From NCBI GenBank assembly GCA_902168185.1, contig CABHOV010000072.1, forward strand, positions 1-64,000: 64,000 bases of DNA, in the 5' to 3' direction. Each line of letters opens with the position of its first letter. Position 1 is the stretch's first letter. This stretch comes from an uncultured Bacteroides sp. GTDB lineage: Bacteria; Bacteroidota; Bacteroidia; Cytophagales; Cyclobacteriaceae. This document shows, in pieces, positions 45,840 through 53,864 of this stretch. Made by a program: the position numbers and the translations under genes. A model generated the notes under the pieces. That model was not told the DNA's origin. It saw nothing but the letters and a program-made list of their open reading frames with translations, and searched no databases.

Positions 45840-46283
45840 ATGCCTATGATACGGAAAGAGATTTTACCGGCCGTAGCGGCCATTATCTTCAATGAGAAAG
45901 GAGATATTCTGCTGCAAAGACGAATGGACACAAAGAAATGGTGTGTAATCTCAGGACATGTGGAGTTCGGCGAAACGGTACAGGAAGCCATTGTCCGGGA
46001 GATACAGGAAGAAGCCTATACACGAAGCGAAGTAATTCGATTGATTGGTGTATACTCTTCACCAGAATATACTACATATTATTATCCCGACAGAGCCGTG
46101 CAGTATGTTGTTACATACTTTGAAGTAAAGCTGATAGATCAAATCCAGGAAGGTATATCCAACAGTGAAAGCGCAGCATTCTCATATTTTCCGCTGCACC
46201 GATTGCCCGAGGAACTCGACCTGATGAACCCCCATTGGCTCAAGGATGCATTGGATCCTGAATCAAAAGTATTCATCCGGTAA
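45840..46283 (+). CDS. Nudix hydrolase
   Basis: 147 residues. The Nudix box is GHVEFGETVQEAIVREIQEE (39-58), continuing AY, with all Glu residues for the metal and Ala replacing the final Gly. The N-terminal PAVAAIIFNEKGDILLQRR is typical of MutT/ADP-sugar-like members. It hydrolyses a nucleoside diphosphate linked to some moiety, not identified. It is a single gene. Confidence 0.88.
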   Translation: MPMIRKEILPAVAAIIFNEKGDILLQRRMDTKKWCVISGHVEFGETVQEAIVREIQEEAYTRSEVIRLIGVYSSPEYTTYYYPDRAVQYVVTYFEVKLIDQIQEGISNSESAAFSYFPLHRLPEELDLMNPHWLKDALDPESKVFIR

Positions 46284-46364
46284 GAGTCGCTGGTGTGTGC
46301 GATTTACAAACTGCTACGGCTATACTGTAAGCATAGTCTACTTCCGATATATACCGATTTGATA

Positions 46365-46583
46365 CTAATTGATCTTGATATCATCGACAGCATCAATACT
46401 CAGAAATGCACGCACGTTTGAAAAAAATGACTTCCGTTGGCGAATGATGATATATTCGTTATTAATCACCTGAACGATTTGACATTTCTCAACAACTTGT
46501 CTTTTGTTATAGGTAAGTACAATAGACTGCCTGGCTTCCTTCATTAAATTCAGAATGCTGAGTTTTTCATGAAATGTCATCAT
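46365..46583 (-). CDS. small protein of unknown function
   Basis: 72 residues. The N-terminus is helical (FHEKLSILNLMKEARQSIVL) and the second half looks like a small beta-sheet (EKCQIVQVINNEYIIIRQRK, then VRAFLSIDAVDDIKI). It has no signal peptide. No family is recognised. A perfect palindromic element (46634-46653) 50 bp upstream could be its operator. A real gene is plausible but not certain. Confidence 0.45.
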   Translation of the reverse strand: MMTFHEKLSILNLMKEARQSIVLTYNKRQVVEKCQIVQVINNEYIIIRQRKSFFSNVRAFLSIDAVDDIKIN

Positions 46584-46633
46584 AAGATTTAAACGTTTTA
46601 ATTTATAGTGTAACCCTTCTCGCCTTCTGAGTA

Positions 46634-46653
46634 ATCTATAGTGTGCTATAGAT
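46634..46653. promoter_or_regulatory. perfect 8-bp palindrome, possible operator
   Basis: ATCTATAG (46634-46641) and CTATAGAT (46646-46653) with a TGTG centre. It lies 51 bp upstream of the small minus-strand gene and could be a repressor site. A short TATA-rich palindrome can also arise by chance in this genome, where TATA is common. Confidence 0.3.
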
Positions 46654-46989
46654 GCCCGGTCAGTGAACTATACAAAGGTGAACTGCTTAAAATTATTTTG
46701 CTCGTTTAAATGAAAGTCTATCTGACATTGGGTACTAAAAAAGCGCTTGCTGAATGTTGCGGTGAATTACCAGAACAAACCATTGAAAAGCCCCAATTTC
46801 TCACTTTTTGCATGAATTACGTATCAACGATATCAGTGTTTTACTTAGAAGCTGTAAGGTGTAGACGCAACGGGTCCGCGTAGTTGAAGTAGGTGTTGAC
46901 TAAAAATAAAAAACCGGCTTTTATAATTGTTGATATAGCGCCTTTTTATTACAAGGCCTCATAAAAAAATATACACTAGCCTCGGGGTT

Positions 46990-47018
46990 GGCTCGTCTGC
47001 TTGATGCTACAACGAGCC
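46990..47018 (-). terminator. hairpin after TPR-like lipoprotein gene
   Basis: GGCTCGT (46990-46996) and ACGAGCC (47012-47018) are 7-bp perfect arms, starting 30 bp after the minus-strand stop. Reading the minus strand, a run of T follows about 20 nt later. Probably a terminator. Confidence 0.4.
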
Positions 47019-47048
47019 CCCTACTGGCTGTGTATCTGTAAGTACTTC

Positions 47049-49286
47049 TTAGTTTCCTTCAATATACTTTTGGAAATAACCGCACTCGCTGATCACATCT
47101 TTATAGTAACGCGTGCTTGCATACTCGTTCTTGAGCTTCTTGAAGCCATCCCACGCAAGGAAGCTTACTTCGGGTTCTCCATAAAAGTCATTTACGCTGT
47201 GGTATTTGTCGGTATAAAATTCGTTACGCTCACACTTGGCAAGCATGTATACACATTTCGCCTTTTGCTCCGGGTTTGCTGCTGCCTCAAACGCTTTTTG
47301 GTAATACTGCCTGGCGTTGGCGCAACGCAGCAACTGTGGCTGATAAAAGGGATCAATATAGTTACTGTATTGATTGGTGATCGCTCCATAGTAAAACACA
47401 CGGGCATTACCAAAGTAGGTCATGTTATAGAATGCGTTTCCAAGCAACAGACTGTTATTGTATACATCTTCGCCCTTGTCAACGAAGGTGCGCATCTCCT
47501 TCATCTTCTTCAGGAAGGATAACTTGGTGTACTTTACTTTCTGAGTGGCCACATGATCACAATCATGACAATCTTTGATCTTTCCGTTAAACGGATTTCC
47601 AAGCAACTGCACATCCTTCGACTGATCAGACTTTTCCATAAAGGCAATAGCGCCATCAAGGTTGCCGGTATAGGCACTCATCACCGCCTGATATTCATAT
47701 ATATCCGACAGGGTTACATTGTAAATCCCTTTTGCCAGTTGCTCCCATGGAGATTGAGCAGACTTCGCCATAAAGCCTTTCATTGCTTCCTGGTTAGAGA
47801 CCGTCTGGTAAAATTTATCATCACGGTTGAATAACTCTGCCATCACCGGATTCTGCTGGCGCTGGTATAGCGATGATATATAGCGCTTACTCCAGGTCAA
47901 AGCGTGTGTATACCGGAATGTATCATCAGGGTTCTTGGTACAGGTGATGTATAGCCACTGAAGTTCCGGATATACTTTACTTTCAGCCTTGGCATCCATC
48001 ACGGTTATACTGTTCAGTGTATTGATTAATTTCAGCAAGCGTATTTGCTTTGCAGCAAGCTCAGTCTTCGGCCCTTGCTTCTCGCCTTTCTCCAGCAGTT
48101 GGAGGGCGAGTGAATGATTTCCTGTAAAGATGTTCAGGTATCCTGCAGCGATATTCCATAAATATGGCTTACCGGTTTTCTCCTCTTTGGCAATGGTACT
48201 TACCAGCTGCAGCGCATCTTTGCCCTGCTGCTCTTTCATACTTTTGCGATAGTCATCTGCGGATTTGAAAGCTATATCATTTAACCGGACTTCTTCTTTG
48301 TTTACCAGGCGGGTTAAAAGATAGTCAAGGTGTGTACTGGTCGGGTTCAAAGCATAAATCTCACGGATCGCAGTTTTCTCATCAGCATAGTAACCGAATA
48401 ATGCCCAAAGACCAGTTTTTTCAGCCGGAGTTTTTGCCAGCGCCAACGAAGCTCGGAAATCCTTTTCCTCCTGGGGATGAAAGTTATAGGCAGTAACTGT
48501 GCGTAACTCAGGACACTTATCAAAAACAACACTATATAAATAGTTGGACGTAGTATAATTCTTTCTGCTGTAATGCGCTCCCGCTACATATGACAATCCA
48601 CGGTAGTATAATGTATTTTCAGGAACGGATGCTTTTGTTTTTTCGAAGAACGGTATAACACTTTGCTTATTCTGACTATAGAAGTAGGCCTTCATGGTTT
48701 GGAACCAGTATCGGTTTTTCAGGAAAGCATCGCTGGTTGCTGTATATAGCTTCTCTACCTGGACAACGGTTTTATAGTCTACCACGGGAGCTTTCTTCTC
48801 ATCATAATTCCATGAATCAGCAGATTGTGTGCTGCTTACTTCAATTGTTTTTCCGTGATACATGAACTCAATAAAACCTTTCACTTTTTCATCGGCGAGA
48901 TTCAACTTACTATACGCCGCAGGAGGGCTTTGTTTTTTTTGAATGGCAGTATACAATTGATTGATCACTGCAACAGCGCTATCATTCAACAAGAAAAACG
49001 CCAATTCCTTTGTGGTCATCTTACCCTTTAGATAACCTGACCAGTCTGCTACGATAACATCATTGAATCGTACGGTGTGATCGCTGTCAAAACCAATACT
49101 ATAGAAGACATCATTGGGAGCAAAAAACAAAGGGAGATACGACTTATCAACATACGTCTCGGGAGTAAAGCTTGAGTCATAATCGTAGCCCCAGAAATAA
49201 TCAGCGCACGCAAGCAGCCCTCCGTATGCACCGAAGGCAATCAGGCTAAAAATAGCGACTGACTTTTTGAAAGAATTGTTTTTCAT
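47049..49286 (-). CDS. large lipoprotein, probable helical-repeat protein
   Basis: 745 residues. Lipoprotein signal with FGAYGGLLAC (Cys27). The N-terminal part has a short conserved-looking FFAPNDVFYSIGFDSDHTVR; the rest is mostly helical, with TPR-like stretches (YYRGLSYVAGAHYSRKNYT; LGNAFYNMTYFGNARVFYYG; YYQKAFEAAANPEQKAKCVY). No catalytic motif is visible. The gene follows and overlaps the next-upstream lipoprotein gene by 41 bp, so the two should be made together. A periplasmic or outer-membrane assembly role is inferred. I do not recognise a named family. Confidence 0.6.
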   Translation of the reverse strand: MKNNSFKKSVAIFSLIAFGAYGGLLACADYFWGYDYDSSFTPETYVDKSYLPLFFAPNDVFYSIGFDSDHTVRFNDVIVADWSGYLKGKMTTKELAFFLLNDSAVAVINQLYTAIQKKQSPPAAYSKLNLADEKVKGFIEFMYHGKTIEVSSTQSADSWNYDEKKAPVVDYKTVVQVEKLYTATSDAFLKNRYWFQTMKAYFYSQNKQSVIPFFEKTKASVPENTLYYRGLSYVAGAHYSRKNYTTSNYLYSVVFDKCPELRTVTAYNFHPQEEKDFRASLALAKTPAEKTGLWALFGYYADEKTAIREIYALNPTSTHLDYLLTRLVNKEEVRLNDIAFKSADDYRKSMKEQQGKDALQLVSTIAKEEKTGKPYLWNIAAGYLNIFTGNHSLALQLLEKGEKQGPKTELAAKQIRLLKLINTLNSITVMDAKAESKVYPELQWLYITCTKNPDDTFRYTHALTWSKRYISSLYQRQQNPVMAELFNRDDKFYQTVSNQEAMKGFMAKSAQSPWEQLAKGIYNVTLSDIYEYQAVMSAYTGNLDGAIAFMEKSDQSKDVQLLGNPFNGKIKDCHDCDHVATQKVKYTKLSFLKKMKEMRTFVDKGEDVYNNSLLLGNAFYNMTYFGNARVFYYGAITNQYSNYIDPFYQPQLLRCANARQYYQKAFEAAANPEQKAKCVYMLAKCERNEFYTDKYHSVNDFYGEPEVSFLAWDGFKKLKNEYASTRYYKDVISECGYFQKYIEGN

Positions 49287-50253
49287 TTGGGTAGTGTTTC
49301 AAATTAAAATTATCTAGATCGTAGAAGATCACTTCTTGAGGTTTTTCACGCAAGTGACCAGAAAGATCTTCAGCCATTCCTTCAAGTTCATCAGGTGTAA
49401 TGGATTCAATTTTTATCCGGTCGCCTTTTTCAAAATAGCGTCCAATTTTAATGACATTTTCCTTCACCTCAAAAAAAGACGGTGATCCCATTTCAAAATG
49501 AATATCACTGCTAAACGTGGCATCGTCAACCTTGTTTAACAAAGCAATAACTTTATTATCACGGATGTGCATGCCCCAGGTAAAAACGGGTAACGCGATG
49601 TCCAGTGTGAGCGGGTAATTTTTTAGAGCGCCAGTATAGCGTTTTGCAATCATGGGATCATATATAGAGTTTAACGAGTCAGCACTGATGCGTCCCATAT
49701 TATAATACATCAACACACCACGATCTACCGGAGGTATACCCGTATTCACATGAAATTTAACCTGATGTAATCGTATAGTTGCCGAAAGGTTTCTGTTGCT
49801 GATCTTTTTCAACTCCTCAAGAAAGTTGAAGTAAGTTTCCTTACTCGTTAGCGTCCAGTCGCAATCGATCTGAATCTCCGTATGAGATATAGCATGCCGG
49901 GTATTTATCTGGTCTATATACGTCACTATCTTTTTTGCCAGATCTTCTGCTTCTAATGCCGGGAGAAGCATAACTTCATTTTTAATATATATCACCGGCA
50001 CAACCGTTGCCTTGCTTGGTGAATCCTTAAAAGTAATGGGAGACACTGGAATTGGCTTTCCATCTTTGAGGGCAACATCAAAGTAGCGTACGTATAATTT
50101 TGTTACCTCATTCAGCGCAAGCGTCTCTCGCTCCGCAGGGGTGAGTTGAAAGCTGGTTCGCCAATAATAAAAGGAAATCGAAGTTGAAGAAGAAGATCGG
50201 ATACACCCGGAAAACAAAATGCCAGAAAATACAATTAAAGAGATCCGGCTCAT
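49246..50253 (-). CDS. lipoprotein with TIM-barrel glycosidase-like pattern
   Basis: 335 residues from ATG 50253; the ATG five codons upstream spoils the signal peptide. The lipobox is FSGC. The body reads like a beta/alpha barrel of the glycoside hydrolase type: LYVRYFDVAL, TEIQIDCDWTLTSKETYFNF, LSATIRLHQVKFH, GVLMYYNMGRI, LDIALPVFTWGMHI, each strand followed by a helix. Asp in QIDCDW may be functional. It is upstream of and overlaps the large lipoprotein gene. A glycan-binding or cleaving pair at the cell surface is possible but unproven. Confidence 0.6.
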   Translation of the reverse strand: MSRISLIVFSGILFSGCIRSSSSTSISFYYWRTSFQLTPAERETLALNEVTKLYVRYFDVALKDGKPIPVSPITFKDSPSKATVVPVIYIKNEVMLLPALEAEDLAKKIVTYIDQINTRHAISHTEIQIDCDWTLTSKETYFNFLEELKKISNRNLSATIRLHQVKFHVNTGIPPVDRGVLMYYNMGRISADSLNSIYDPMIAKRYTGALKNYPLTLDIALPVFTWGMHIRDNKVIALLNKVDDATFSSDIHFEMGSPSFFEVKENVIKIGRYFEKGDRIKIESITPDELEGMAEDLSGHLREKPQEVIFYDLDNFNLKHYPNEKQFFQKVSRYF

Positions 50254-50493
50254 AGTGCAGGTCAACATCTGCGCAAATGTAAGGATTTATAAGATTGCTC
50301 CTTAAATACTTTATTGGTTTATGATGTCGATGTCTGTTCAGTAGCGTCATTTCGATCGTGTGCATCGTGCTCTGAAGTGCAATTCACGACGAGAGACTGT
50401 GACAAACTCTTCATTAAAATATACTGCTAAAAATATACTGCCTTAATACGATGACGGTATATTCTTTTCCTGCTATCATCTTCTGATTTTAAC

Positions 50494-50501
50494 TATATTT
50501 G
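50494..50501 (+). promoter_or_regulatory. putative -7 box of 7TMR-DISM kinase gene
   Basis: TATATTTG fits TAnnTTTG and lies 26 bp before ATG 50527. The upstream -33 element is not convincing. Confidence 0.35.
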
Positions 50502-50526
50502 ATTAATTGTCATTAAGGCTTTCGTC

Positions 50527-52536
50527 ATGCGTCTTTCTTTTGGTTTGCAATCTACCCTGGCGACAGCCTTCCTATTCCTTTTTTTTAATTTCGGAAGTTT
50601 TGCCCAAAAACCGTATCTGCTGGCCGATACAAGCATCATTTACAGACTCGATGCCAACACGGAAGTCTTTATTGATGATACCGATTCCGTTTCTATCGAC
50701 CAGGTAACAACGCCAGCATTTCAGCAACGCTTTCACAGCAGCGGTGGCAACCTTAAGTTCGGGTATTTAAAGTCAACGATCTGGTTAAAGATCAATACAC
50801 GAATTGCCAAGCCAGGCGTGCACTGGTATCTTGAAATTCCAGCTCCGTTTCTCGAATATGTAGACTTCTATCAATGGCACAGCGATAGTACATGGCATCA
50901 TGCTGCTTCTGGCTACTACCGGGCGCACAGCATCAGGAAGGTGTCGCATACAGGGCATGTACTGCCACTACAGTTTACGGCAGACTCTCTCAGCACAGTA
51001 TATATACGGATCGCAGGCAGAAGTCCAAAAACATTTCCGCTATATGCTATAGAAAAAGAAAAATTCAACGAAGACGTCCGGTGGGTAGATATAGGATATG
51101 GTATATTCTTCGGCATCCTCATTGTCATGTTCTTTTACAACCTCTTCATTTACATGAGCCTCAATCAGGGAAATTACCTGCTCTATATCTGTACTATCGT
51201 ATGCACGTTTCTGATCTTTACATCAGCTTCCGGATATGCGGGCAAATTTCTATGGCCGGAAAGTCCCATCATGAATTTCTATGCCGGGCGAATGACGCTG
51301 GGTATACTCACCATTTTTCTGTCAATCTTTACAATACGATTTTTAGAGGTCAGGCAATATTCTACCATCATGTACTATATTTTGCTGTCGCTGATTCCGA
51401 TGGCCGTGATCGCTACAATCCTGGTTGCTACCAAAACACTTTCTTCTGCGGGCAATAACCTGATTTCGCTCTCCACCATTATATATATGTCTACCGGAAT
51501 TGTTTGTCGCGTGAAAGGCAACAAAACGGCAAGCTTTTTTATTGCAGCATGGACTATATATCTGATCGGTGGGCTGCTCCTCACCTTGCGCAACAGCGGT
51601 GTATTTGAATTCAATTTCTGGACAACACATTTTGTGGAGATTGGCGCAACCCTCGAAACGATCATCATCGCATTTGCCCTGGGCGATCGTTATCGCAGGT
51701 ATAAAATGGAAAAAGAAGAAGCCCAGCAGCTTGCGCTGCAAATACAATTAGAGGCTACTGAGAAATTAGAGCTCAAGGTAAAGGAGCGAACTGAGCAGCT
51801 TTCAAAAGCGAATGAAGAATTGCAGAGTACATTGGAGACCAATAAACTTCAGACGCGTATCATTGAAAACAAAAATGCGGAACTGGATTCATTCTTTTAC
51901 CGCATCTCGCATGATCTGAAAGGTCCCATCGCCTCGATGTTGGGGTTGACATTTTTAGCAAAGATGGAAATAACCGATGTGCATGCTCTTGAGTATGTGG
52001 ACAGACAACATGCGCAGGTTGAACGGATGAACAATATTATCAAAGGGCTGATTAACCTGACAACACTTAGTCATACGGATTTACAAAAGGAGAAAATAGA
52101 CTTTGTTAAAATGGTTGATGAATGCATTATGTCCTTCCATGGATTACCTGCCTTCAGCAATATTGAATTTAAAAAAGAGATCGAGCCTGCCATTGAATTT
52201 CACTCCGAATGGATGCTGCTGAATACAATTTTACAGAACCTCATTGAAAACGCAATCAAGTATGCAAGACGACAATCTCCCTATGTAAACGTAATTGTAT
52301 ATACGGAAACGGCTGGCATTACGATTGAGGTGACAGACAACGGACAGGGTATAGCACCGGAACATCAAGCCCGCATATTTGAGATGTTCTTCCGGGCCAC
52401 ACAAAGTGCAAGTGGCACTGGCCTTGGACTATATATTTTGAAGAGATCTTTGGATCGCCTGAAAGGTACCATTGAAATTAAGAGCACCGTTGGTATAGGC
52501 ACCAGTTTCATTGTAAAGCTGCCATACGCTACATAG
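50527..52536 (+). CDS. 7TMR-DISM sensor histidine kinase
   Basis: 669 residues. Signal peptide (about 1-26), an extracytoplasmic beta-rich 7TMR-DISMED2 domain (about 40-175; TIWLKINTRIAKPGVHWYLE), seven membrane helices (about 187-395), a coiled coil with ERTEQLSKANEELQSTLETN, and the kinase core with His in FFYRISHDLKGPIASMLGL, the N-box NLIENAIKYA, DNGQGIAPEH and GTGLGLYILKRSL. It probably senses a carbohydrate or other small ligand outside the cell. It is divergent from the lipoprotein pair, so it may regulate those genes; not shown. No regulator is adjacent. Confidence 0.9.
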   Translation: MRLSFGLQSTLATAFLFLFFNFGSFAQKPYLLADTSIIYRLDANTEVFIDDTDSVSIDQVTTPAFQQRFHSSGGNLKFGYLKSTIWLKINTRIAKPGVHWYLEIPAPFLEYVDFYQWHSDSTWHHAASGYYRAHSIRKVSHTGHVLPLQFTADSLSTVYIRIAGRSPKTFPLYAIEKEKFNEDVRWVDIGYGIFFGILIVMFFYNLFIYMSLNQGNYLLYICTIVCTFLIFTSASGYAGKFLWPESPIMNFYAGRMTLGILTIFLSIFTIRFLEVRQYSTIMYYILLSLIPMAVIATILVATKTLSSAGNNLISLSTIIYMSTGIVCRVKGNKTASFFIAAWTIYLIGGLLLTLRNSGVFEFNFWTTHFVEIGATLETIIIAFALGDRYRRYKMEKEEAQQLALQIQLEATEKLELKVKERTEQLSKANEELQSTLETNKLQTRIIENKNAELDSFFYRISHDLKGPIASMLGLTFLAKMEITDVHALEYVDRQHAQVERMNNIIKGLINLTTLSHTDLQKEKIDFVKMVDECIMSFHGLPAFSNIEFKKEIEPAIEFHSEWMLLNTILQNLIENAIKYARRQSPYVNVIVYTETAGITIEVTDNGQGIAPEHQARIFEMFFRATQSASGTGLGLYILKRSLDRLKGTIEIKSTVGIGTSFIVKLPYAT

Positions 52537-52578
52537 CCTGAAAATGCATATATACCTTTTAAAGTAAATGCGGATTAG

Positions 52579-52947
52579 ATGAATATTATTCCAATGATGA
52601 AATGCGCCAATATGGAAGAATCTATACTCTTCTATACACATGTGCTGGACTTTGAATGGGCTGGCACGTGGCCTGAAACCGGGTCGCCTTCCTTTAGCAT
52701 TTTACAAAGGGACGGAGCAGAGCTACATCTGTCTTCTCATAGCGGTGACGGTGTCACAGGCACCGTTGTTTCAATCATTGCAGAAGACATCGACATGCTT
52801 TTCATAAAGTATATAGAACGGGGATTGAAGCCTGGCAATAAGAATTCTCCCGTTCACCAAAGTCCGGTGAGCCAGACGTGGGGAACACGCGAATTTTATG
52901 TGGACGATCCGAATGGAAATACCCTGCGGTTTATTCAACGTCCATAA
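52579..52947 (+). CDS. VOC family (glyoxalase/bleomycin resistance-like) protein
   Basis: 122 residues. VOC fold: IIPMMKCANMEESILFYTHV, then FSILQRDGAELHLSSHSGDG, then WGTREFYVDDPNGNTLRFIQ. One metal-ligand His is in HLSSH and the Glu is in REFYV. It is the bleomycin-resistance-like single-domain type that forms a dimer. The 3' end, including the stop codon, is duplicated just downstream (37-bp tandem repeat). Confidence 0.85.
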   Translation: MNIIPMMKCANMEESILFYTHVLDFEWAGTWPETGSPSFSILQRDGAELHLSSHSGDGVTGTVVSIIAEDIDMLFIKYIERGLKPGNKNSPVHQSPVSQTWGTREFYVDDPNGNTLRFIQRP

Positions 52948-52989
52948 AATAAGAAATACCCTGCGGTTTATTCAACGTCCATAAAATAA
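52916..52989 (+). repeat. perfect 37-bp tandem duplication covering the VOC stop codon
   Basis: Bases 52916-52952 and 52953-52989 are identical. The first copy holds the last 9 codons and stop of the VOC gene; the second repeats them out of the gene. It is a recent slippage or duplication event, neutral for the protein. Confidence 0.95.
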
Positions 52990-53005
52990 TCAACCTCTAT
53001 AATGA

Positions 53006-53035
53006 AAAAGCCAGGTGATATACCCGGCTTTTTCT
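53006..53035. terminator. bidirectional terminator between VOC and small minus-strand gene
   Basis: AAAAAGCCAGGT and ACCCGGCTTTTT form a 12-bp stem with one A-C mismatch around GATAT. The A-run and T-run on the two sides make it active in both directions. The flanking genes converge. Confidence 0.75.
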
Positions 53036-53055
53036 ATTCTTAGTTTAATCAGCGA

Positions 53056-53223
53056 TTATTTTTCGAATCCTGCAGGCAATCCATGTTTGTTCAGGAACGC
53101 TTCGGCTGCTTTGGCTTTGCTTACAAAGAAGGGATCCTTTGCATGACTCTTTACTTTCTTACTCACCACAACAGTCTTACGACTGTCATTGCTTTTTGTT
53201 TTCTGACTGATGGCTATAGACAT
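53056..53223 (-). CDS. small basic protein, second gene of DUF6934-type unit
   Basis: 55 residues from ATG 53223: Lys-rich N-terminal half (QKTKSNDSRKTVVVSKKVKS) and a conserved-looking C-terminal HAKDPFFVSKAKAAEAFLNK followed by HGLP. It begins 34 bp after the stop of the DUF6934-like gene on the same strand and ends at a terminator, so the pair is one transcript. Function unknown; size and arrangement resemble an antitoxin- or partner-like gene, which is inference only. Confidence 0.6.
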   Translation of the reverse strand: MSIAISQKTKSNDSRKTVVVSKKVKSHAKDPFFVSKAKAAEAFLNKHGLPAGFEK

Positions 53224-53257
53224 GAAACCGATCATTTAGTTATACAAATGTACAAAC

Positions 53258-53710
53258 TTATTTACGTTTTGCCAAAATGGCCGTATAGGCCTTATTTTGC
53301 TTGAATACTTCCCATTCGCCCTGGTAGTGTCCCCAGACGTCAAAACTGCTCTTGATATCTTTATAATGATAGGCAATGACCATGTTGTAGTACCGTGTGC
53401 GTACGGCTGTGCTGCCTTGTGCAAACACGAGCGTTTCAGGCCGATGATCGGTAAACGTCATCACTGCCGCAGCCACCGAAGCCATGACTTTATCGGAATC
53501 TTTATTATCCGTTACGACCAGGTCATCGATTTTATCTTCCAACTTATTGTAATCTCCGAAGCCTATATTATAGACTTCAATACTGGCATCGGCAATCTTC
53601 ATTTTCGTGAACCGAACTATCTTTCGCACCTCTCCTTTTGGCCCGGTACTGCTAAATTCGAAATCTAAAAAATGTGGACTAGCCTCCAGGTTGTATGGCA
53701 ATGAATTCAT
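53258..53710 (-). CDS. DUF6934-like protein
   Basis: 150 residues, no signal peptide. The start LPYNLEASPHFLDFEFSSTG, then PKGEVRKIVRFTK, then YNIGFGDYNKLEDKIDDLVV, then AQGSTAVRTRYYNMVIAYHY and GEWEVFKQNKAYTAILAKRK, follows the pattern I associate with DUF6934 proteins of Bacteroidota, which often come with a small downstream gene. Biochemical function is not known. The STxxRTRxYxM segment, with a conserved-looking Arg pair, may be an active or binding site (inference). Confidence 0.6.
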   Translation of the reverse strand: MNSLPYNLEASPHFLDFEFSSTGPKGEVRKIVRFTKMKIADASIEVYNIGFGDYNKLEDKIDDLVVTDNKDSDKVMASVAAAVMTFTDHRPETLVFAQGSTAVRTRYYNMVIAYHYKDIKSSFDVWGHYQGEWEVFKQNKAYTAILAKRK

Positions 53711-53864
53711 CTAACGTTCTCCTGTAAAGCTTATCAGACAAATATAATACACGCGCCTTCAAGTGATAGTTCCTTTCGGTATTCTACATCTTTGAACGAC
53801 CGAAAACATGAGGTTTATTCTTGTAAGTTCGGTCGGTTCATTTTACTATTTTCTACTTTGCAAA

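Larger units (their letters stand above)
46584..47048. other. 465-bp intergenic region
   Basis: It holds the palindrome at 46634-46653, an AT-rich centre and a hairpin at 46990-47018. No supported ORF or RNA gene was found. Confidence 0.5.
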
